This document shows, piece after piece, positions 15,667 to 23,808 of a DNA stretch of 61,588 nt. The first letter of the stretch is position 1, and each line of letters begins with the position of its first letter. The stretch comes from Allobosea sp. Root483D1 (GTDB lineage: Bacteria; Pseudomonadota; Alphaproteobacteria; Rhizobiales; Beijerinckiaceae): positions 369-61,956 of the forward strand of contig NZ_LMJW01000002.1 in the NCBI RefSeq assembly GCF_001429505.1, written 5' to 3'. The position numbers and the translations under genes were made by a program. Under the pieces are notes generated by a model. That model was not told where the DNA came from, did not search any database, and saw only the letters and a program-made list of their open reading frames with translations.

Positions 15667-16455
15667 TCAGCGCATGATCTGCGTGGTCGACTGCATCATC
15701 TGGTCGGCCGCCGAGATCACCTTGGAGTTCATCTCGTAGGCGCGCTGTGCCGCGATCAACGACGAGAGCTCGGTGACCGCCTGGACGTTGCCTTCTTCCA
15801 GGTAGTTCTGCTGCAGCGTGCCGAAACCTTCCTCGCCGCCGAGGCCGTCGATCGCCGGGCCGGAGCCCGCCGTCTCGATGAACAGGTTGTCGCCGATCGA
15901 TTCGAGGCCAACCTTGTTGATGAAGCGGGTGAGCTGGATCTGGCCGAGCTGCTGCGGAGCGGTCTGGCCGGGAAGATTGACCTCGACCGTGCCCTGCGCG
16001 TTGATGTTGACGCCCGTCGCATTGTTCGGGACGGTGATGCCTGGCTGGACCTGGTAGCCGTCGCGCGTCACCAGCCGGCCCTGGCTATCGAGGTCGAAGG
16101 AGCCGTCACGCGAATAGGCGGTGCGGCCGTCCGGCATCTGGATGCGGAAGAAGCCCTCGCCGCGGACGGCGACGTCGTACTGCTTCTCCGTCGGCGTCAG
16201 GTTGCCCTGGCTCATCACCCGGCCGGTCGAGGCGGTCTTGACGCCCGAGCCGATGAAGGTGCCGGCCGGCACCTGCGTGTTCTGGTCCGAGGTCTGCGTG
16301 CCGGCGCGGCGGACATGCTCGTAGAGCAGGTCCTGGAAATGGATGCGCTGGCGCTTGTAGCCGGTGGTGCGGACGTTCGCGATGTTGTTCGAGATGACCT
16401 GGACGTTGAGTTCCTGGGCCATCATGCCGGTGGCGGCGGTGTAAAGCGCGCGCAT
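15667..16455 (-). CDS. flgG: Flagellar distal rod protein FlgG
   Basis: This 262-residue rod protein starts MRALYTAATGMMAQELNVQV, followed by the conserved ISNNIANVRTTGYKRQRI. The C-terminus is ALSSLI-type: TELSSLIAAQRAYEMNSKVISAAD. Length and both terminal helices fit FlgG. It is second in the operon, 18 bases after flgF. Confidence 0.97.
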   Translation of the reverse strand: MRALYTAATGMMAQELNVQVISNNIANVRTTGYKRQRIHFQDLLYEHVRRAGTQTSDQNTQVPAGTFIGSGVKTASTGRVMSQGNLTPTEKQYDVAVRGEGFFRIQMPDGRTAYSRDGSFDLDSQGRLVTRDGYQVQPGITVPNNATGVNINAQGTVEVNLPGQTAPQQLGQIQLTRFINKVGLESIGDNLFIETAGSGPAIDGLGGEEGFGTLQQNYLEEGNVQAVTELSSLIAAQRAYEMNSKVISAADQMMQSTTQIMR

Positions 16456-16473
16456 GGATCTGCTCCTTCCGCG

Positions 16474-17217
16474 TCAGGCTTGCTGATCGGCCAGGCGGGT
16501 GATCGCCTTGGCGCGCAGTTCATCGGTCTTGCCCATCATCGCCGAGAGGCTCTGATAGGCGCGCTGGACTTCGACGAGGCGGGTCATCTCGACCACGGCC
16601 TTGACGTTGGAGCGCTCGATCGCCCCGGTCTCGAGCCGCGCCTGCGGGCCCGCGGCCTGTGCAGCAGTGGTCGAGGAGAACAGGTTGGCGCCGTCGCTGG
16701 CGAGGGCGCGGGGATTGTCGAAGCGGACGATGCGCAGCTTGCCGCGCTGGCCCTGGTCGGACGTGACCGTGCCGTCGGTGGCGATGCGCGGGTTGCTCTC
16801 GGTCGAGCCGAACACGATCGGGCCGCCATCGCCCATGACCGGCTGGCCGGCCTGGGTCACGAGCTGGCCGCGGCCATTGATGTCGAGCGAGCCGGCGCGG
16901 GTGTAGCGCTCGCCCTGCGGGGTCTGGACGACCAGATAGTTCTCGCCCTGCAGCGCGACGTCGAGCGGGTTGCCGGTGCGCTCGATCATGCCGAGCGACA
17001 GGTCGATCGGCGTGCCCTTGTCGATGACATAGGAGAGCCGCCGATCCTGCGTCTGGAACGTGTCGGCCCGCGCCGTCGGCGAGACGTACTCGGCAAAGCG
17101 GGCCGAACGAGCCTTGAAGCCGTTCGTGCCGACATTGGCGACATTGTTGGCGATAACGTCGAGCTCACGCGCCAGAGCCATCTGGCGCGACAGGCTGACG
17201 AGAAGCGCGTTTTCCAC
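16474..17217 (-). CDS. flgF: Flagellar proximal rod protein FlgF
   Basis: This rod protein of 247 residues starts at the GTG at 17217 (VENALLVSLSRQMALARELD). A GGAGCAGGAG ribosome binding site stands just before it, so the longer upstream frame is not used. The family blocks VIANNVANVGTNGFKARSARF and the ending EMTRLVEVQRAYQSLSAMMGK are clear. It is the first gene of the flgF-flgG-flgA-flgH operon. A textbook sigma-54 promoter lies about 70 bases upstream. Confidence 0.96.
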   Translation of the reverse strand: MENALLVSLSRQMALARELDVIANNVANVGTNGFKARSARFAEYVSPTARADTFQTQDRRLSYVIDKGTPIDLSLGMIERTGNPLDVALQGENYLVVQTPQGERYTRAGSLDINGRGQLVTQAGQPVMGDGGPIVFGSTESNPRIATDGTVTSDQGQRGKLRIVRFDNPRALASDGANLFSSTTAAQAAGPQARLETGAIERSNVKAVVEMTRLVEVQRAYQSLSAMMGKTDELRAKAITRLADQQA

Positions 17218-17286
17218 GGCTCCTGCTCCCGATCTGTCCCGTGGCCGCCCCGACGCTCCCCAGCGCGGTGGCCACACCAATCGGGT

Positions 17287-17302
17287 GGCAAGCGGCGTGC
17301 CA
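17287..17302 (-). promoter_or_regulatory. Sigma-54 promoter of the flgF operon
   Basis: Read leftward, the sequence is TGGCACGCCGCTTGCC, matching the RpoN consensus TGGCACG-N4-TTGC at every fixed position, with GG and GC at correct spacing. It would start transcription near 17276, about 60 bases before the flgF GTG. The site is partly palindromic and reads weakly on the other strand too. Confidence 0.75.
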
Positions 17303-17420
17303 ACATGGTTAATCCAGACAAATTATTGATATCATTGAATATCGATCTGAAGACCGCCTTCACCACTGCTGGATCGAACCCGCCGGCATGGCAGAAACGG
17401 CCCGGCAAAAATTGCCGTCC

Positions 17421-17436
17421 TTAACGAGCCGTTAAC
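17421..17436 (+). promoter_or_regulatory. CtrA-type box before fliL
   Basis: TTAACGAGCCGTTAAC is a perfect TTAA-N7-TTAAC, the full CtrA recognition sequence of Alphaproteobacteria. It lies 70 bases before the fliL start in the 288-base gap between flgF and fliL. Confidence 0.75.
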
Positions 17437-17505
17437 TGTAATTGGGCAGGGTCTGGGACAGAGAGACGGGCCGGGGCGGCGCCCGTCCCGGGCGGGCGGG
17501 CCGAG

Positions 17506-18018
17506 ATGGCGAAGAAGGCGAACAAGGACGACGAAGCTGCCGAGGGCGGCGCTGAGGCGGCGCCGAAATCCGGCAAGAAGAAGCTCGTCATGATCGGCGG
17601 CGCGGCAGCGCTCGTCGCCGTGCTCGGTGGCGGCTGGTTCTTCTTCATGAAGACGAAGCCCGTCGAGGAGGTGACGGCCGAGCAGGCGGCCGCGGCTGCC
17701 AAGAAGCTGATCACCTTTGTCGAGATGAAGGACATGATGATCGGCATCTCCGCCGGTCCGCAGCAGGACCGCCAGCCGATCGTGAAGATCAAGGTCGCGC
17801 TCGAGATCGCCGATCCCAAGACCGCAGACCAGGTCAAGCCGCTGCTGCCGCGCGTCGAGGACGCCTTCCAGGTCTTCATGCGCGAATTGCGCCCCTCCGA
17901 CCTCGACGGCTCGGCCGGGATGTACCGCCTGAAGGAAGAGTTGCTGCGCCGGGTCAACGTCACCGTCTACCCGGCCAAGGTCGACGCCGTCCTCTTCAAG
18001 GAACTGCTGCTGCAATAG
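17506..18018 (+). CDS. fliL: Flagellar basal-body-associated protein FliL
   Basis: This 170-residue single-pass inner-membrane protein links the basal body to stators. A lysine- and glutamate-rich cytoplasmic tail (residues 1-27) is followed by the membrane segment KLVMIGGAAALVAVLGGGWFFFM. The periplasmic FliL domain starts ITFVEMKDMMIGISAG and ends RRVNVTVYPAKVDAVLFKELLLQ. It is first in the fliL-fliM operon and has a CtrA box upstream. Confidence 0.95.
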   Translation: MAKKANKDDEAAEGGAEAAPKSGKKKLVMIGGAAALVAVLGGGWFFFMKTKPVEEVTAEQAAAAAKKLITFVEMKDMMIGISAGPQQDRQPIVKIKVALEIADPKTADQVKPLLPRVEDAFQVFMRELRPSDLDGSAGMYRLKEELLRRVNVTVYPAKVDAVLFKELLLQ

Positions 18019-18048
18019 CAGCAGCCCGATCGCTCAAAGCAGACCATC

Positions 18049-19179
18049 ATGGCCAACGACGATCTCGAAGCCCAGGACAAGGACAAGCTCCCGCTGACGC
18101 CGGAAGGCATGGCGGCCGAATGGGCCACCATGTCCGACATCGTCTCGGAGGACGGTAGCGAGCAGGAAGCCAATGTCGATCGCCTGATGAATCAGGAAGA
18201 GATCGACACCATGCTCGGCTTCTCCATCGGAGATGACGGCAAGGGCGGGCGCAACGGCATCCAGGCGATCGTCGATTCCGGCTCGGTCACCTATGAACGC
18301 CTGCCGATGCTCGAAATCATCTTCGAGCGCCTGGTCCGGCTCCTTTCCACCAGCCTGCGCAACCTGTTCAGCGACAATGTCGAGGTGACACTGGAGAGCA
18401 TCCGTTCGGTCCGATTCGGCGACTACATCAACTCGATCTCGCTGCCGGCGATGCTCGCCGTGTTCAAGGCCGAGGAATGGGATAATTTCGGCCTCGTCAC
18501 CATCGAGTCCGCCCTCACCTATTCGGTGCTCGACACCATGCTCGGCGGCAAGCGCGGCCAGACGGCCGGGCGCGTCGACGGGCGCCCCTTCACCTCGATC
18601 GAGATGAGCCTGCTGCGCCGCGTCATCGGCGTCGTACTCGGCGATGCCGAGGCCGCCTTCAGGCCGCTTTCGCCGGTGAATTTCAAGATCGACCGGATCG
18701 AGTCCAATCCGCGCTTCGTCTCGATCTCGCGGCCCGCCAACGCCGCGATCCGCGTCGAGCTGCGCTTCGACATGGAAGGCCGCGGCGGCTCGCTCCATCT
18801 GCTCCTGCCCTACGCCACCATCGAGCCGATCCGTGAATTGCTCCTCGAGAGCTTCATGGGTGAGAAGCTCGGGCGCGATCCGATCTGGGAGAACCACCTC
18901 GCCACCGAGGTCTGGCAGGCGGACGTCGCCGTGAAATGCGTGCTGCACGAATGCACCATGCCGCTGAAGCGGGTGATGAAGCTCGAGATCGGCGACACGC
19001 TGATGTTCGACGCCCGCCCCGATTCGGTCGCCTCGCTGCGCTGCGGCGAGTTCATCGTCAGCGAGGGCCGGATCGGCCGCGTCGACGACAAGATCGCCGT
19101 CCAGGTCGTGAGCCCGCTGCGGCGCTCGAAGACGACCATGGCTGCCTTCGACACCAGCCATCTCACTTCGGCGTCCTGA
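18049..19179 (+). CDS. fliM: Flagellar motor switch protein FliM
   Basis: This C-ring protein of 376 residues receives phospho-CheY and sets rotation direction. The EIDxML motif (NQEEIDTMLG, residues 48-57) is preceded by about 45 extra polar residues compared with enteric FliM. A CheC-like middle domain follows (FEDLAR-like region FERLVRLLSTSLRNL, then ESALTYSVLDTMLGG), and then a C-terminal SpoA domain (LKRVMKLEIGDTLMF). It lies 30 bases after fliL. Confidence 0.95.
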   Translation: MANDDLEAQDKDKLPLTPEGMAAEWATMSDIVSEDGSEQEANVDRLMNQEEIDTMLGFSIGDDGKGGRNGIQAIVDSGSVTYERLPMLEIIFERLVRLLSTSLRNLFSDNVEVTLESIRSVRFGDYINSISLPAMLAVFKAEEWDNFGLVTIESALTYSVLDTMLGGKRGQTAGRVDGRPFTSIEMSLLRRVIGVVLGDAEAAFRPLSPVNFKIDRIESNPRFVSISRPANAAIRVELRFDMEGRGGSLHLLLPYATIEPIRELLLESFMGEKLGRDPIWENHLATEVWQADVAVKCVLHECTMPLKRVMKLEIGDTLMFDARPDSVASLRCGEFIVSEGRIGRVDDKIAVQVVSPLRRSKTTMAAFDTSHLTSAS

Positions 19180-19196
19180 CCAGGGAGACCCGCCCC

Positions 19197-19643
19197 ATGA
19201 CCATCACCCTGATCGCCGACGCCTTGGTGGGTTGCCTGCTGGTCGCCACCATCATCACCTGCTTCGTGCTCTCCAAGCGCATCGAGCGGCTGAAAGCCGA
19301 CGAGAGCGCCATGCGCCAGACCATCGGGGCCCTGATCTCCGCCACCGACACGGCCGAGCGCGCCATCGCCGGGCTGAAGCTGACGCTCGGCGATTGCGAC
19401 CGCACCCTCGCCGAACGCCTGCAGACCGCCGAGCGCTATGCCGCCGACCTCGCCCAGCAGATCGAGGCCGGCCAGACGGTGATGGAGCGCATCGGCCAGA
19501 TCGTCAGCGCCGCAAGCATGGTCGCGGCCAAGCCCGAGCCCACGCCGGAGAAGCCCGCCCTCTCGCGCATGGCGAGCGCCGCCGATGCCGCCGCCGCGAT
19601 CCGCGCCCGCGCCGCCCGCCGGCTCGAAGGCCAGGCTGCGTGA
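19197..19643 (+). CDS. DUF6468 flagellar-locus protein
   Basis: This 148-residue protein has one N-terminal membrane segment (LIADALVGCLLVATIITCFVL). A long charged helix (about residues 28-110, rich in E, R, A and L, coiled-coil-like) and an alanine/arginine-rich tail follow. Proteins of this type sit between fliM and motE in many Hyphomicrobiales and are of unknown role. The start is the ATG at 19197. Its stop overlaps the next start. Confidence 0.72.
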   Translation: MTITLIADALVGCLLVATIITCFVLSKRIERLKADESAMRQTIGALISATDTAERAIAGLKLTLGDCDRTLAERLQTAERYAADLAQQIEAGQTVMERIGQIVSAASMVAAKPEPTPEKPALSRMASAADAAAAIRARAARRLEGQAA

Positions 19644-20437
19644 TCCAGACGCCCCGCCTCATCCCGGCAGTCATCCTCGGCGCCATGGGTCTCCTGGTGC
19701 TGAAGCTGCTTGCCTGGTCGGCGGAGCCCAGCCCGGGCAAGATCCCCGCCAGCCCCCAAGTGTTCAACGTGAAGCCGGAGAAGGAGGTCTGGGGCCTCGC
19801 CAAGATCATCGCCAAGGCCCACCAGCCCGACGTCTTCATGGATCCCGAGACGACCGGCACTATCGACCCGCCGAAACCGAAGCTCCCGCCCGAGGAACAG
19901 GCCAAGCGCGATGCCGCCCCGAACAACAAGGCCGGCCTGATGAACGGTACCGTCCAGCCGGTGTCGCCGGCTGAGAAGGCGCTGCTCGAACGCCTCGGCC
20001 AGCGGCGCGATGAGATCGAGGCCCGCATGCGCGAGCTCGACATGCGCGAGAAATTGCTCGACTCGGCCGAGAAGAAGCTCGGCGGTCGCGTCGACGATCT
20101 CAAGGCGCTCGAAGAGAAGGTCGATGGGCCGCGCAAGCAGGAGGCGGACGCCAATCAGGCGGTCAAGAACCTCGTGATCATGTACGAGACAATGAAGCCG
20201 AAGGACGCCGCCCGCGTCTTCGACCGGCTGGCGCTCGACATCCTCGTCCCAGTCGTCCAGCAGATGAGCCCGCGCAAGATGTCGGATGTGCTCGCCGCCA
20301 TGTCGCCCGAGGCGGCCGAGCGTCTCACCGTCGCGCTGTCGGTGCGCGGCCGCCCCGCCGTCGCCACTGAGCGCGCCCCGGCGCCGATGCCTGCCGGCAA
20401 CGAGCTGCCGGCGATCGAGCCCGCCCCCCGGCGCTAA
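19640..20437 (+). CDS. motE: MotE-family flagellar motility protein
   Basis: This 265-residue protein has an N-terminal signal or anchor, a proline/lysine linker and a coiled coil (about residues 110-175, LLERLGQRRDEIEARMRELD). The C-terminal MgtE_N-like helical domain reads LVIMYETMKPKDAARVFDRL ... ILVPVVQQMSPRKMSDVLAAMSP. In Sinorhizobium MotE is a periplasmic chaperone for the stator-associated protein MotC. The start is GTG at 19640, overlapping the previous stop (GTGA). It is the last gene of the fliL operon and converges on a TctC-type gene 12 bases away. Confidence 0.75.
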   Translation: MIQTPRLIPAVILGAMGLLVLKLLAWSAEPSPGKIPASPQVFNVKPEKEVWGLAKIIAKAHQPDVFMDPETTGTIDPPKPKLPPEEQAKRDAAPNNKAGLMNGTVQPVSPAEKALLERLGQRRDEIEARMRELDMREKLLDSAEKKLGGRVDDLKALEEKVDGPRKQEADANQAVKNLVIMYETMKPKDAARVFDRLALDILVPVVQQMSPRKMSDVLAAMSPEAAERLTVALSVRGRPAVATERAPAPMPAGNELPAIEPAPRR

Positions 20438-20449
20438 GCCCGCCGCTGG

Positions 20450-21415
20450 TCACTGCTGAACGCTGATGCCGCTTTCCTTGATGATCGTCGCATAGGTCGC
20501 GACGTAGCGGTCGATCACCTTCTCGAACTCGGCGCCAGGGCGCGCCAGCACGGTGAAGCTCAAGGCTTGCAGGCGCTCGCGCACGTCCGGGCGCGCCAGG
20601 GCCTTGAGCCAGGCGCGCTCCAGCGCCTCGCGGGCCGGCGCCGGCGTATCGCGCCGCACCATGATGCCGAACCAGCTGTCGGACAGAAGGTCGGGCAGGC
20701 CCAGCTCGGCGAAGGTCGGGACATTGGGTAATTCCCGCACCCGCTGCTCGGCCGTCACCGCGAGCGCGGTGAGCTTGCCCTCCTCGATCGGCTGGACGAC
20801 ATCAGGCAGGTTGCTGAGCGCGAAATCGATCCGGCCGGCGTAGAGGTCGACGAAGAGCTGCGCGGTGCCGTTATAGGGCGCATGCACAGCCTTGCCGCCG
20901 GCCAGCCGCAGGAAATGCTCGGCCCCCAGATGCGGTGAGGTGCCGATCCCGGGCGAGCCATAGGTCATCGAGCCGCCGCTCTCGCGCAGGCGCTTGAGAA
21001 AGCCCGCCCAGTCTGTCTTCAGCGATGGCGCAGCGACGAGGACGTGAGGCACCACCGTCGCCTGCACCACCGGGACGAAAGCGCGCTGCCAGTCCGCGGT
21101 CCGTGTCCGCAGCGTGATGTTCGCCGCGAAGCTGTTGGCGATCATCAGCATGGTGTGCCCGTCGGGTGGCGACTTCAGCGTCTCGGCCCCGGCGATGACG
21201 GTCGCGGCGCCGGCGATGTTCTCGACCACGACGCTCTGGCCGAGCGTATCCTTGAGGCTCTCCTGCGCCAGCCGCGCCACCGGGTCCATCGATGTGCCCG
21301 CCGTGAACGGCAGGATCAATCGCACGGGCCGTTCCGGCTTCCACGCCGTTTGCGCCCTGGCCAGCGTCGGCAGGGTGAGCCCCGCCAGAAGAAGCGCACG
21401 TCGATCAAGCAACAT
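20450..21415 (-). CDS. Tripartite tricarboxylate transporter substrate-binding protein (Bug/TctC family)
   Basis: This 321-residue periplasmic binding protein belongs to the Bug family, which binds carboxylates. The signal is MLLDRRALLLAGLTLPTLARA. The mature start is WKPERPVRLILPFTAGTSMDPVAR, with the family's SPPDGHTMLM and GIGTSPHLGAEHF loops. The ATG at 21415 has a CCCTGGAGG ribosome binding site; a longer frame upstream is not used. No TctA or TctB membrane genes are adjacent, as is usual for these proteins. It lies downstream of the CnbZ-like gene and probably shares its substrate. Confidence 0.9.
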   Translation of the reverse strand: MLLDRRALLLAGLTLPTLARAQTAWKPERPVRLILPFTAGTSMDPVARLAQESLKDTLGQSVVVENIAGAATVIAGAETLKSPPDGHTMLMIANSFAANITLRTRTADWQRAFVPVVQATVVPHVLVAAPSLKTDWAGFLKRLRESGGSMTYGSPGIGTSPHLGAEHFLRLAGGKAVHAPYNGTAQLFVDLYAGRIDFALSNLPDVVQPIEEGKLTALAVTAEQRVRELPNVPTFAELGLPDLLSDSWFGIMVRRDTPAPAREALERAWLKALARPDVRERLQALSFTVLARPGAEFEKVIDRYVATYATIIKESGISVQQ

Positions 21416-21605
21416 CGAATCCTCCAGGGGAAAATGGTGTGAAACTGCGTCCTCGTGGCCTCGACGGGACGTTCTGATCCCGGCGGTCATCTGCTGGCGA
21501 AAGCTCGGGATACCCGACAGCAATGGTCGCGAGGCGCTCGCGGCAGCGCGCTCCGCGCGCCGCACCGTTCGATTTCCGGCAACACACCGGAGCGTCCGAA
21601 AGGGG

Positions 21606-22367
21606 TCAGGCCCGCGCCTCGATCACGATCTCTCGCGGCAGGCCCCTCACATCCATTTCGTAGTCGAGGACGGCCACCGGAGGCCGCGAGAAGTGCCAGG
21701 TCACGGCGCGGCCAAGGCTGGTGATCGGCAGGAGGACGTCCGCCAGGAGCGGATGGATGTCGCGAACCGTGTAGATGTTCGCGACCGTGGCATCCCCCCA
21801 GCCATAGCCGAGTCCCGCCAGGCGGTGCTCCATCTCGCCCATCACCCACTCTGCCTTGGCGCGCACGCCGTCGGGCGAGGCATCGCCCGGCCGGATCGTT
21901 CCCTGCGCGTAGCCGGCGCCGCCTTCGGGCGCCTCGCCGCTGCCCGCCACCACGAAGCTTACACGGGCCGCGTCATCGGGAACGGTATAGCTGAAGGCAT
22001 GCAGCGACACGGCGTCCGGCTTGCCGATCTCGGGACAGATATTCGTCCGCGCGACGGGGTTCACCTGCCCCTGCAGGACACCCCATTGGTCGAGACGTGC
22101 GGCATAGAGCCGGTTGAAGGCATCGAACCCGCCTTCCGAGAACGGCTCGGGCGAACGCAGTTCGCAGGCGCAGAGCGCGGCCAGCGGCCGGCCGGCCTGC
22201 TTCAGATGCGCCTCGATCAGCTGAAGGCCGCGATCCAGCGGGACCGGGTTGACCAGCTGCGCGCGCTCGATCCGGAAGCCCGGCTCAGCCGCGACCCCGC
22301 CTGAGTACTGGTAGACGGCCGGGATGAACCTGTAGCTGCCGTCCTGACTGGTTCGGGTGGAGTACAT
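21606..22367 (-). CDS. CnbZ-like protein (2-aminomuconate deaminase family)
   Basis: This 253-residue protein with no signal peptide starts SYRFIPAVYQYSGGVAA. Later blocks are CACELRSPEPF, VNPVARTNICPEIGKP and HAFSYTVP. These resemble, from memory, the 2-amino-5-chloromuconate deaminase CnbZ group, which removes ammonia from 2-aminomuconates in nitro- and aminoaromatic breakdown. It shares an RidA-like outline but is longer. A divergent LysR gene starts 142 bases away, and a carboxylate-binding protein gene follows. The exact substrate is unproven. Confidence 0.55.
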   Translation of the reverse strand: MYSTRTSQDGSYRFIPAVYQYSGGVAAEPGFRIERAQLVNPVPLDRGLQLIEAHLKQAGRPLAALCACELRSPEPFSEGGFDAFNRLYAARLDQWGVLQGQVNPVARTNICPEIGKPDAVSLHAFSYTVPDDAARVSFVVAGSGEAPEGGAGYAQGTIRPGDASPDGVRAKAEWVMGEMEHRLAGLGYGWGDATVANIYTVRDIHPLLADVLLPITSLGRAVTWHFSRPPVAVLDYEMDVRGLPREIVIEARA

Positions 22368-22446
22368 CTGATCGCTTCCTCGCCTGGTTTTCCTAGTCGT
22401 AGAGGGCGGGCCCGCCGATCAGCCAGCACGGATTCGCGGAGAGTTC

Positions 22447-22463
22447 GTTGCCGATCCGGCAAC
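22447..22463. promoter_or_regulatory. Candidate LysR-type operator
   Basis: GTTGCCG-ATC-CGGCAAC is a perfect 7-3-7 inverted repeat that contains a T-N11-A core, the LysR-type binding pattern. It sits in the 142-base divergent gap between the CnbZ-like gene and the LysR gene, 47 bases before the latter. The right half CCGGCAACAC recurs at 21576-21585 before the TctC-type gene. Confidence 0.6.
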
Positions 22464-22509
22464 ACTCCCCTACTGTCCGAAGCTCTTGCCTCGGCCTCTG
22501 CCCCCTGCC

Positions 22510-23418
22510 ATGTCGCTCGCCCGCTACCGCTATTTCGCCCTCGTCGCCGATCACGGCTCGGTCCGTGAGGCGGCGGATACGCTGCGCGTCGCGCCATCGG
22601 CGATCAGCCGCCAGATCGCCAGCCTGGAGGAAGAATACGGCACCGCCCTGTTCGAGCGCCGGGCGCGCGGCATGCGGCTGACCACGGCCGGGGCGGCCGT
22701 GCTGGAGACGGCGCGCATCATCCTCGACAGCGTCCAGACCGCGCGCTCGGCCATCGACGAGCTCCAGGGCATGAAGCGCGGGCATGTCCGCGCCTGGACG
22801 GTCGAAGGCGCGATGGACGATTTCGTCTATCCAGCGCTTGCCGAGTTCTCGGCTGCCCACCCTTCGGTGAGTTTCGACATCATGGTCGCGAGCTCCGACC
22901 AGCTGGTGCAGCGCCTGCTCGACGACGAGGCCGATGTGATCGTGGCCTTCAACCCGATCCTCCACCGCAGCGTCCTCTCGCTCGCCGAGATCGCCGATGC
23001 GCTGGTCCTCGCTGCCCATCCCGGCGATGCCGTCGCGCAGCGGCAGTCGGTCAGGATCGCGGAGATCGGCGAGATGCGCCTTGCCCTCCCCGACCGGACT
23101 TTCGGCCTGCGCCGCCTCGTCGACGACATGGTCGCGGCGACCGGGATCGAGCTCAAGCCGGCTTTGGTGACGAACTCGATCGAGTCGCTGCGCTCCTTCG
23201 CTCGGGCCGGCCTCGGCGTCAGCGTCCTGACCCGCTGCGCGACGCAGCGGGACGTTTCCGAAGGGCGTCTCGTCACGGTTCCGCTCCAGGGCCGCAACCT
23301 GCGCAAGGCCTGCCTCAAGATCTGCGTGCGCAAGGGGCGAACCTTGTCCCCGGCCGCACGAGCGCTGGCCCGACATCTCGCCCGAAGCGCCAGGGGTTAT
23401 GCAGCCGGCCATACGTGA
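22510..23418 (+). CDS. LysR family transcriptional regulator
   Basis: This 302-residue regulator has an N-terminal winged HTH (RYFALVADHGSVREAADTL ... SAISRQIASLEEEYGTALFERRARGMRLTTAG) and a C-terminal periplasmic-binding-like effector domain. I chose the ATG at 22510; an in-frame ATG 24 bases upstream would only add proline-rich residues. It is divergent from the CnbZ-like gene, which it most likely activates in response to that pathway's substrate or inducer. Confidence 0.9.
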   Translation: MSLARYRYFALVADHGSVREAADTLRVAPSAISRQIASLEEEYGTALFERRARGMRLTTAGAAVLETARIILDSVQTARSAIDELQGMKRGHVRAWTVEGAMDDFVYPALAEFSAAHPSVSFDIMVASSDQLVQRLLDDEADVIVAFNPILHRSVLSLAEIADALVLAAHPGDAVAQRQSVRIAEIGEMRLALPDRTFGLRRLVDDMVAATGIELKPALVTNSIESLRSFARAGLGVSVLTRCATQRDVSEGRLVTVPLQGRNLRKACLKICVRKGRTLSPAARALARHLARSARGYAAGHT

Positions 23419-23430
23419 GGAGCGGGAGCA

Positions 23431-23471
23431 GGAAGGGGACGCAACTGCCTCCCAACAGTGCGCCCCCTTCC
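23431..23471. terminator. Hairpin after the LysR gene
   Basis: GGAAGGGG (23431-23438) pairs with CCCCTTCC (23464-23471), with further short pairing inside the loop. No T tract follows, so this is a weak terminator or an mRNA-end hairpin. Confidence 0.4.
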
Positions 23472-23717
23472 CTCGGGCGCGGGCCCGCCTCGTCTCGAGC
23501 GCCATGTGCTGCTGGCCCATTCCAAGACGAGTGAACGGGCTTTAGACGCTGATCCCCGGCAGGCGGATTACAAGCGGATTAAGAGAGCGACAGGTACGCC
23601 AGGCCGCCGAGCGCCGACGACCAGGCGCGGCCAGGCGGATGCCAATGGGGCAGGCGTGGAGGCTGCACATCGACATCGGTCAACGTGGACGGACACGGCC
23701 TTCACAAAGGACGCCCT
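23472..23717. other. Gene-free stretch
   Basis: This is most of the 390-base gap between the LysR gene and the TPR gene. I find no open frame with a believable ribosome binding site or protein family, and no RNA gene. A CtrA-like box starts right after it. Confidence 0.5.
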
Positions 23718-23733
23718 TTAACGCCCCGTTATC
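23718..23733 (+). promoter_or_regulatory. CtrA-like box before the TPR gene
   Basis: TTAACGCCCCGTTATC fits TTAA-N7-TTAAC at all but one fixed base. It stands 76 bases before the TPR gene start. It is close in sequence to the fliL box (TTAACGAGCCGTTAAC). Confidence 0.5.
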
Positions 23734-23808
23734 CTTGACGGGCTAGCCTCCGTACAGGTTGGAGCGGCCTGTCGCTGCTCCGCCTCTGCGTCGGGTTGAG
23801 TAGCGGTC

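Noticed and set aside
21415..21565. A 50-residue N-terminal extension of the TctC-type protein
   Set aside because: The extension has no signal character, while the ATG at 21415 has a strong ribosome binding site and starts a normal signal peptide.
23458..23721. An 87-codon plus-strand open frame in the LysR-TPR gap
   Set aside because: It has no ribosome binding site, a biased composition and no family resemblance. I treat the stretch as non-coding.
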